A stretch of 7,150 nucleotides of DNA from contig JAMOPC010000452.1 in assembly GCA_027064845.1 (NCBI GenBank), positions 1 to 7,150 of the forward strand, written 5' to 3'. Below the pieces are notes generated by a model. It did no database searches. It was given only the letters and a program-made list of their open reading frames with translations, and was not told where the DNA came from. The position numbers and the translations under genes are program-made. Shown here piece by piece: positions 1 through 4,151 of the stretch (the stretch's first letter is position 1; each line of letters begins with the position of its first letter). The DNA comes from Desulfurococcales archaeon. Lineage in GTDB: Archaea; Thermoproteota; Thermoprotei_A; Sulfolobales; Desulfurococcaceae.

Positions 1-2
1 AG

Positions 3-149
3 TCCAAGCCTCCTTCAGAGGACTATGTCCCATTACTGAAGAAGTATATTGACAACGGGGTCCTTGTGGAGAAACCGCCCAGCTTAGAAGAGATCAGGAG
101 GTATGTATTGGAACAATTGAATGAAGTTGAAGAACCAGAACCTTTATGA
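3..149 (+). CDS. C-terminal fragment of an unidentified protein
   Basis: An open frame enters from the left edge and ends at TGA 147-149, giving the last 48 residues of a longer protein whose start lies outside the window. The tail is charged and ends in an acidic, proline-containing stretch (EVEEPEPL) after a probable amphipathic helix (SLEEIRRYVLEQL). No catalytic motif is present in this piece and I do not recognise the family. The first 110 bases are about 47% GC, richer than the following genes, and codons such as GTC, CTT, AAG and ATC are common. This may reflect high expression or simply a different gene class. The stop overlaps by 6 bp the stop end of the convergent minus-strand gene, so the two transcripts must run into each other. 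The frame is supported by the absence of stops and by protein-like composition. Confidence 0.65.
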   Translation, partial: SKPPSEDYVPLLKKYIDNGVLVEKPPSLEEIRRYVLEQLNEVEEPEPL

Positions 150-788
150 AAACAAGTATAATAGTTCAAACAAACTATTTATCCTAACAACTCCTTCTAT
201 GTTGATCTCTTCTTCTCCCTGTGAGAAATGAATAAGCTTAATCCATGGACAATGCTTACTTAGCTTCCATAGATTAATTATTTTATCATCAATATAGACA
301 TATTGTTTGTCTCCATACTTGTTTCTAATATAATTAAATGCATCAGCACGAGTTCCGAAATCCTCGCCTATAACAATTATATCTTGAAAATACTTTGCAA
401 AACCATGGTGTTCTATTCTGAACTTCTTTAATCCATAGATATCGTCTCTAAAACTAATGCTTATTAGTATGTTTTTCTTGCCAAGTTCTTTGAGGACTTC
501 ATGGGCTCCAGGCATACTAGTAGTTGTGTTTATTCGATGTTCCCAGTATCTAGTGATGAGTTCATCGTAGAGCTCATTAGTTATTCCAGGAATTAGTTCA
601 AACCACCAGTCTTCTCTTAATAAACCTATTTTATCGGCTAAGATCTCATATTGATGTAAAAGTTCTCCTTCCCAAGAAGATATGTTTATGTATCTACGTA
701 TTGTTTTTGTATAAAAGTCTCTGACCGAGTTATAGCTATCTACTAGGACACCGTCAAAATCAAAAACTAGTACAGTTTTTTGATTCAT
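144..788 (-). CDS. HAD-superfamily hydrolase (phosphoglycolate phosphatase-like)
   Basis: A 214-residue cytoplasmic protein of the haloacid dehalogenase superfamily, subfamily IA-like. Such enzymes hydrolyse small phosphate esters through an aspartyl-phosphate intermediate; the substrate cannot be told from the sequence. Motif I is DFDGVLVDS at residues 10-18, with D10 the expected nucleophile and D12 the acid/base. A helical cap follows (about 19-90). Motif II is the serine strand ILISIS (107-112). The motif IV region is YIDD (165-168), but the second acid of GDxxxD is N172. The usual KP lysine of motif III is replaced by TRADAF (146-151), where R147 may stand in. Chemistry may therefore be weaker or altered. 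The start at 788 is supported by the start of the first beta strand a few residues in and by an AGGTGG site six bases upstream on this strand. The gene is divergent from moaD. The family call is firm, the substrate unknown. Confidence 0.85.
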   Translation of the reverse strand: MNQKTVLVFDFDGVLVDSYNSVRDFYTKTIRRYINISSWEGELLHQYEILADKIGLLREDWWFELIPGITNELYDELITRYWEHRINTTTSMPGAHEVLKELGKKNILISISFRDDIYGLKKFRIEHHGFAKYFQDIIVIGEDFGTRADAFNYIRNKYGDKQYVYIDDKIINLWKLSKHCPWIKLIHFSQGEEEINIEGVVRINSLFELLYLFS

Positions 789-794
789 TGTCTT

Positions 795-800
795 CCACCT
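795..800 (-). promoter_or_regulatory. Ribosome binding site of the HAD-family gene
   Basis: Read on the minus strand these bases are AGGTGG, complementary to most of the archaeal anti-Shine-Dalgarno, six bases before the ATG at 788. The site supports that start and implies a leadered transcript. Confidence 0.55.
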
Positions 801-826
801 AGTGTTTTAAATATGTTCGTTACTGC

Positions 827-837
827 TATAAGTTATA
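827..837. promoter_or_regulatory. Palindromic TATA element shared by divergent promoters
   Basis: TATAAGTTATA is an 11-bp palindrome around a central G at 832, in the 91-bp gap between two divergent genes. Its centre lies 44 bp from the HAD-gene ATG and 48 bp from the moaD ATG. With archaeal initiation about 25 bp from the TATA centre, either direction would give a leader of roughly 20 nt that keeps its own Shine-Dalgarno. Another AT-rich stretch (804-817) lies closer to the HAD gene, but transcription from it would start at or inside the coding region and lose that gene's ribosome site. The element is seen directly; its dual use is inferred. Confidence 0.45.
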
Positions 838-865
838 ACCTTGTATATCCTATATGTCTAATAGC

Positions 866-870
866 GGTGA
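866..870 (+). promoter_or_regulatory. Ribosome binding site of moaD
   Basis: GGTGA followed by T matches the archaeal Shine-Dalgarno core GGTGAT and ends nine bases before the ATG at 880. It decides the moaD start and argues against leaderless translation. Confidence 0.6.
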
Positions 871-879
871 TAACGTATC

Positions 880-1137
880 ATGATCATTAGAGTAAAAGCT
901 TTCTCGGTTTTTACGGATGTTCTTGGTAAGGAGCTTGTATTAGAAATACCTGGTCGAGAAACCATTTCTTTAGATGAATTAATTGATTTACTTACTAAGA
1001 AATATAGTGAATTATCTAAGTTATTAGATAAGATTGAGTATATTCTACTCGTAAATGGTAAGAGGGTTGACGAGAAATACATATTGCGTAATGGAGACGA
1101 AGTAGCCATACTTCCCCCAGCATCTGGTGGTTTATGA
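880..1137 (+). CDS. moaD: Molybdopterin synthase small subunit MoaD (ubiquitin-like)
   Basis: An 85-residue beta-grasp protein. As a thiocarboxylate at its C-terminal glycine, MoaD donates sulfur to precursor Z (cPMP) inside molybdopterin synthase, for the tungsten/molybdenum cofactor. The fold pattern is typical: IIRVKAFSVFTDVLG at the start, LDELIDLL in the first helix, then LLVNGKRV (57-63), the NGDEVAILPP turn and strand (71-80), and the SGG tail (82-84). Unlike ordinary MoaD proteins, which end exactly at Gly-Gly, this frame adds Leu85 before TGA. The terminal codons are GGT GGT TTA TGA, and the last A of the Leu codon is also the A of the moaE ATG. In other lineages a trailing residue must be removed before adenylation. 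It could also be a SAMP/Urm1-like sulfur carrier or modifier, but the adjoining moaE strongly favours MoaD. Confidence 0.88.
   Translation: MIIRVKAFSVFTDVLGKELVLEIPGRETISLDELIDLLTKKYSELSKLLDKIEYILLVNGKRVDEKYILRNGDEVAILPPASGGL
1126..1131 (+). promoter_or_regulatory. moaE ribosome binding site formed by the moaD Gly-Gly codons
   Basis: GGTGGT encodes Gly83-Gly84 of MoaD and also resembles the GGTGA Shine-Dalgarno core. It ends two bases before the ATG at 1134 and five before the second ATG at 1137. The spacing suits the second ATG better, so MoaE may begin at 1137. Confidence 0.4.
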
Positions 1138-1598
1138 TGTATATACGTGTAAATATTACTCGTGAAAAACAAAGTATTGATAAGTTAGTAGATGAGCTTA
1201 TAAAAAATACTGATCCAAGTACTGGTGCGGTATCGGTTTTTGTAGGATTTGTTAAAGGGCTTATTGATAATAGAAATGTCTATAAACTAATATATGATGC
1301 CTATGAGCCCTATGCTAGTAAAAGCTTAGAAAACATAGCCCGTGAAGAAGCTGAGAAGCATGGATTAAAGGGAGTCATAATTATACATAGGGTCGGTGAA
1401 CTAGTCTCAGGTGAGCCCACGATATATATTGTTGTTGCTGCTAAGTCAAGGCATGAAGCTTTTACTGGTGTTAGAGATATTCTTGAAAGAGTAAAGCATG
1501 AATCATACATATATAAGTTAGAGATTAGAGATGATGGCGAATACTGGGTACTTGGTGATGGGAAGAGAATTAAAAAGCTTAGAAGACAGGGTTCTTGA
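1134..1598 (+). CDS. moaE: Molybdopterin synthase catalytic subunit MoaE
   Basis: A 154-residue protein, about the usual MoaE length. MoaE dimers bind two MoaD tails and convert cPMP to molybdopterin by adding the dithiolene sulfurs. Family landmarks are all in order: GAVSVFVGFVKG (31-42), the LIYDAYEPYA segment (52-61) matching L-x-YEAY-x-x-A, HRVGEL (85-90), SGE (92-94), the RHEAF motif (106-110), and YKLE near the end. K121 and K128 are seven residues apart, the same spacing as the two essential lysines of E. coli MoaE (K119, K126). The usual Arg in the GxVR loop is Lys41. The start overlaps the moaD stop as ATGATG (translational coupling), and either ATG is possible. The 3' end overlaps the next gene. 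No other cofactor biosynthesis gene is visible in the window. Confidence 0.93.
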   Translation: MMYIRVNITREKQSIDKLVDELIKNTDPSTGAVSVFVGFVKGLIDNRNVYKLIYDAYEPYASKSLENIAREEAEKHGLKGVIIIHRVGELVSGEPTIYIVVAAKSRHEAFTGVRDILERVKHESYIYKLEIRDDGEYWVLGDGKRIKKLRRQGS

Positions 1599-2562
1599 CC
1601 ACTACATGTTTTTAACCAGGGATAATAGTATAGGAGTTATAGTTGGTAATTCTCATACAGATTTCTTCTATATAGGTTATATCAAATATGTAGTGACGAA
1701 TAAAGATACTATATGGTGCAATAACTTCTCGTGTTATGAGAGAGTAGTCAAGATATATGATCCCAGGATAGTTCACAAGTACACGTATTGGAAAACGTAC
1801 ATTCCATACTATGGCTCGGAAGTACCAATAATTCCTTCACATATAGTTAAACACATATATGATCCTAAGAAAAGAGCTCTAGAAATACTCTTTAAATGTG
1901 AAGACAATTTAGAATGTATGGCAGCTTCGTTTATAGAGCAATTATATGGGACAGGAATATCACAAGGCATAGGTATTACGGGTTCTTTACTACCCGGAAT
2001 ACATAATCCGAGATACAGTGATCTAGACTTTATAATATATGGTACTAGGGAGGCTATCAATACTATTGAATTTATCGAAGAGAATCCATCCACTTTTCAA
2101 GTATTTCCCGAGGATAGACTGAATGAATGGATTAAAAGAAATGCTGAGATGAATAAAATACCCTTGGAAGCAGCTAGGAAATTATACCGTAGATGGCGTA
2201 GAGGAATCTATGGTGAAGATGAATATTCGATACTATACAATAATGGTATTTACTCGAGTATTTTGAATAAGCCTGAGTGGAGAACTCTTGGAAAAACGAA
2301 AATTATTATAGAAATAGAGCCGAGTATAGATGGCTTGAATTACCCATCAATAGCAAGGATCAGTAAATGGATCCATATAAGTGGAACTGTTCCAAAAGGA
2401 GACTTATCTCATATATTATCGTTTGAAGCACTTTATATTCCCTTGTTTTTTGAAGGAGGAAAAGCACAAGTTGAAGGACTTCTACAATACTCTAAAGTAC
2501 TAGATGAATATAGAGTATTGGTTGGAGTAAAAGAATACTTGGGAAGGATTATACCTCTCTAA
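1558..2562 (+). CDS. Predicted archaeal nucleotidyltransferase (COG1665-like)
   Basis: About 334 residues from ATG 1558, with a central Pol-beta-type nucleotidyltransferase signature: GS at 142-143 (ITGSLLPG) followed by SDLDF (154-158), where D155 and D157 should bind catalytic metals. IEIEP (around 251-255) could supply the third acid. The N-terminal 110 residues (DRVLDHYMFLT, YIGYIKYV) resemble the small beta domain preceding the transferase in archaeal COG1665 proteins, as I recall the family. The C-terminal part is beta-rich and ends GRIIPL. The substrate is unknown. The start is uncertain. ATG 1531/1534 would overlap moaE by about 65-68 bp and 1558 overlaps by 41 bp. ATG 1606 avoids overlap but would cut into the conserved N-terminal segment, so I reject it. 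The gene sits in one transcription group with moaD and moaE; no functional link to cofactor synthesis is evident. Confidence 0.75.
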   Translation: MGRELKSLEDRVLDHYMFLTRDNSIGVIVGNSHTDFFYIGYIKYVVTNKDTIWCNNFSCYERVVKIYDPRIVHKYTYWKTYIPYYGSEVPIIPSHIVKHIYDPKKRALEILFKCEDNLECMAASFIEQLYGTGISQGIGITGSLLPGIHNPRYSDLDFIIYGTREAINTIEFIEENPSTFQVFPEDRLNEWIKRNAEMNKIPLEAARKLYRRWRRGIYGEDEYSILYNNGIYSSILNKPEWRTLGKTKIIIEIEPSIDGLNYPSIARISKWIHISGTVPKGDLSHILSFEALYIPLFFEGGKAQVEGLLQYSKVLDEYRVLVGVKEYLGRIIPL

Positions 2563-2589
2563 CGATTCAATTGGGGGAAAGATGTTATT

Positions 2590-3177
2590 TTGTTAAGTAT
2601 ACTGGCTTTATCCCGTATTTATGGAAACAAAATTGTGTCATCTATTATCAAGTACGTTGTTAAAAGCTTATCCATAGACGTAGTGCTCTTTATAGGTGAT
2701 ACTGTATCTCCCCAAATAATTTACGATATGTATAAAAGTACTAGAACTATTGTAATAGGTGTTCCAGGAATATATGATGACGTGTCTGTTATAAAGGCAC
2801 TGAAAGAGATCAATGGATTTCTTGAAGGTCAATTAAAAAACTTTAATAAGATCAGAATAGCAGGGATCGGGATTTCAATAGATTCTTCAATCAATAGCTT
2901 AATGTCTAAGACAAATAATGTTGATCTACTAGTTACTTATTATCCAGGAAGAAAACATAATCCCTTAAGATCAAATGGTCTTGCTAAGATTGATAAACTT
3001 ATAGACAAGATTAGGCCAAAAACCATAATTTTTGGGAAAGGAAGAGGCAAATGCGTTTTTAATGAACACTATATTTACCCTGGTGAAGGTTTTAAGGGTT
3101 ATTTTACAGTTTTAAGTTTCTCAGAGAACTTATTACTTGAAAAAGTTAAGTGTTTTAATATCTATTCATTTTTATGA
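2590..3177 (+). CDS. Metallophosphoesterase-fold protein lacking metal-binding residues
   Basis: A 195-residue protein whose layout follows calcineurin-like (YfcE/MJ0936-type) phosphoesterases, with the ligands exchanged. The opening ILALSRIYGN (4-13) matches the family's ILAxSDIHGN, with Asp replaced by R9 and His by Y11. LFIGDT (33-38) keeps the motif II aspartate D37. The GNxD motif reads GIYD (60-63), losing Asn but keeping D63. The LLTHxP histidine is Y117 in LLVTYYPG, and the final GHxH is GKGR (149-152). Most of the dinuclear metal site is therefore gone, although length and hydrophobic pattern are normal and the frame is intact. It probably no longer hydrolyses phosphoesters; a binding or scaffold role is possible. 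The TTG start at 2590 is required because the in-frame upstream stop is the preceding gene's TAA and the nearby ATG 2582 is out of frame. G-rich GGGGG at 2573-2577 is a weak ribosome site. The gap to the previous gene is 27 bp. Confidence 0.7.
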   Translation: MLSILALSRIYGNKIVSSIIKYVVKSLSIDVVLFIGDTVSPQIIYDMYKSTRTIVIGVPGIYDDVSVIKALKEINGFLEGQLKNFNKIRIAGIGISIDSSINSLMSKTNNVDLLVTYYPGRKHNPLRSNGLAKIDKLIDKIRPKTIIFGKGRGKCVFNEHYIYPGEGFKGYFTVLSFSENLLLEKVKCFNIYSFL

Positions 3178-3183
3178 GGATTA

Positions 3184-3189
3184 TTTTTT
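3184..3189 (+). terminator. Oligo-T stretch after the metallophosphoesterase-like gene
   Basis: A run of six T on the non-template strand, in a T-rich stretch (about 3180-3198), lies just after the stop at 3175-3177. This is the usual form of intrinsic termination in archaea. It may be partial, since the next gene follows closely on the same strand. Confidence 0.4.
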
Positions 3190-3201
3190 AGTTCTTTCAA
3201 C

Positions 3202-3215
3202 ATATAATAATATTT
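3202..3215 (+). promoter_or_regulatory. Possible TATA box before the TIM-barrel gene
   Basis: An AT-only stretch (ATATAATAATATTT) lies about 13-26 bp before ATG 3228. At normal archaeal spacing it would start transcription near 3228 or just after, giving a very short or leaderless message. That would exclude the GGTGGGAG ribosome site from this transcript, so its use is uncertain. Confidence 0.3.
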
Positions 3216-3217
3216 AT

Positions 3218-3225
3218 GGTGGGAG
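3218..3225 (+). promoter_or_regulatory. Ribosome binding site deciding the start at 3228
   Basis: GGTGGGAG lies two bases before the ATG at 3228 and overlaps the alternative ATG at 3216. It favours 3228 as the true start, removing four residues (MVGA) from the longer version. Confidence 0.5.
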
Positions 3226-3227
3226 CA

Positions 3228-4109
3228 ATGATACTATTCGATTGGGGAACATATAACGCATTAAACACATTGAAAAAAGCAGCAATCCTAGGCACTAAAC
3301 TAACAGAAATACCTCCATGGGATTTCTCCAGGAAAGCTAGGGGTATGGAGTATTTTGATGCTTACAAGGAGTTTGCTACAAAAGTATTCACTACCATAAC
3401 TGCACATGGACCATACTATAACTTGGTTACAGACCATCCTGAAATAGGAAAGAGAGTTGAGAAAGCACTAAAAGTTGCAGTAAAGAAAGCTGCTGCGGCT
3501 GGTGCACAAATATTCAACTTACACATAGGTTGGAGAGTCTATATGGATCAGAGGGATTTGGAAGCTGTGGCTGATTTATTAAAGAAATTACTCGAGGTAG
3601 CTCCTGAAAACATGTATTTCAGCTTAGAAACAACATATACGAGGAGACAATTAGGGAGCCTGGACGAGATCAAGGCTATAATCGAAATGACTGGTAGCGA
3701 CAGAGTTATTCCGAGCCTCCAGCTAGAAAACGTGTTCATGTATGAAACAAGAGTTGACCAACACGGTAACTTTATATTAGCTGACAAACAAGTTGATCAG
3801 TCATTCTGGCTCAAGATACTCAGCAAGGGATTAGAGCTAAGCAAAGGTTACTTAAGCCTTAGGTTCAGCCAGGTCACAGGCGTCTATTTCGGGAGAAGAT
3901 TATTGAAGAAACGTGTCCCATTAGGTAAGGGATATCCAAGTCTTGAACCATTAGCTGAAGCTCTTGCTGAGTTTATGGTCAAAGAAGTGCATGAGAAAGG
4001 ATTGGCTTTGAGAATGCATATCATCTATACTGGTCCACCAGAGACAAAATATGAGGACACCATTAGTTTGTACGCATATATTATGAAGAAAGTTGTTAAA
4101 CACCTCTAA
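3228..4109 (+). CDS. Endonuclease IV / xylose isomerase-like TIM-barrel protein
   Basis: A 293-residue protein (297 if ATG 3216 is used; residue numbers here follow the longer form) of the AP endonuclease family 2 / xylose isomerase-like barrel. The order of segments matches endonuclease IV: TITAHGPYYNL (60-70) for the first metal His (H64), FNLHIGW (100-106) for the second (H103), FSLETT (135-140) for the bridging Glu (E138), then LQLEN (168-172) where the enzyme has an Asp. Later ligands are missing: the HxxD-like site reads LRFSQ (215-219), the DxH pair before the IGxG loop reads KKR before VPLGKG (231-239), and the final ETP glutamate region is TGPPE. The metal site may thus be mono-nuclear, altered or inactive. 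Candidates are a DNA-repair nuclease relative or a sugar isomerase relative. It lies between an oligo-T stretch and a helicase gene 42 bp downstream. Confidence 0.75.
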   Translation: MILFDWGTYNALNTLKKAAILGTKLTEIPPWDFSRKARGMEYFDAYKEFATKVFTTITAHGPYYNLVTDHPEIGKRVEKALKVAVKKAAAAGAQIFNLHIGWRVYMDQRDLEAVADLLKKLLEVAPENMYFSLETTYTRRQLGSLDEIKAIIEMTGSDRVIPSLQLENVFMYETRVDQHGNFILADKQVDQSFWLKILSKGLELSKGYLSLRFSQVTGVYFGRRLLKKRVPLGKGYPSLEPLAEALAEFMVKEVHEKGLALRMHIIYTGPPETKYEDTISLYAYIMKKVVKHL

Positions 4110-4114
4110 ACATG

Positions 4115-4120
4115 TTTTTT
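4115..4120 (+). terminator. Oligo-T stretch after the TIM-barrel gene
   Basis: Six T in a row start five bases after the stop codon at 4107-4109 and lead into an A/T-only stretch to 4131. The run fits an archaeal oligo-T terminator. The same AT-rich block lies about 26 bp before the helicase TTG and could equally serve as its TATA region. Confidence 0.35.
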
Positions 4121-4143
4121 ATTTAATTAAACCATTTCTGGTA

Positions 4144-4149
4144 GGGAGG
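4144..4149 (+). promoter_or_regulatory. Ribosome binding site of the helicase gene
   Basis: GGGAGG, complementary to the 3' end of 16S rRNA, lies only two bases before the TTG at 4152. The spacing is short, but no better start codon is available before the conserved N-terminal motif. Confidence 0.45.
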
Positions 4150-4151
4150 GC

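Noticed and set aside
858..1172. A 104-codon open frame on the minus strand across moaD
   Set aside because: It is antisense to a clearly recognisable moaD and the start of moaE, has no family features and a serine-rich, low-information composition typical of a shadow frame.
1809..2093. A 94-codon minus-strand open frame within the nucleotidyltransferase gene
   Set aside because: It lies wholly opposite the conserved GS...DLD region and shows no protein family signal; it is a by-product of the codon pattern on the other strand. The same holds for minus-strand frames at 1310-1510, 3548-3787, 5078-5266 and 5273-5566.
2582..2596. ATG at 2582 as start of the metallophosphoesterase-like gene
   Set aside because: It is in a different frame and reaches TAA after four codons; only the TTG at 2590 opens the long frame.
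2590..3177. The metallophosphoesterase-like gene as a decaying pseudogene
   Set aside because: No frameshift or internal stop, normal length for the family, and a preserved hydrophobic pattern argue for a maintained protein with changed residues.
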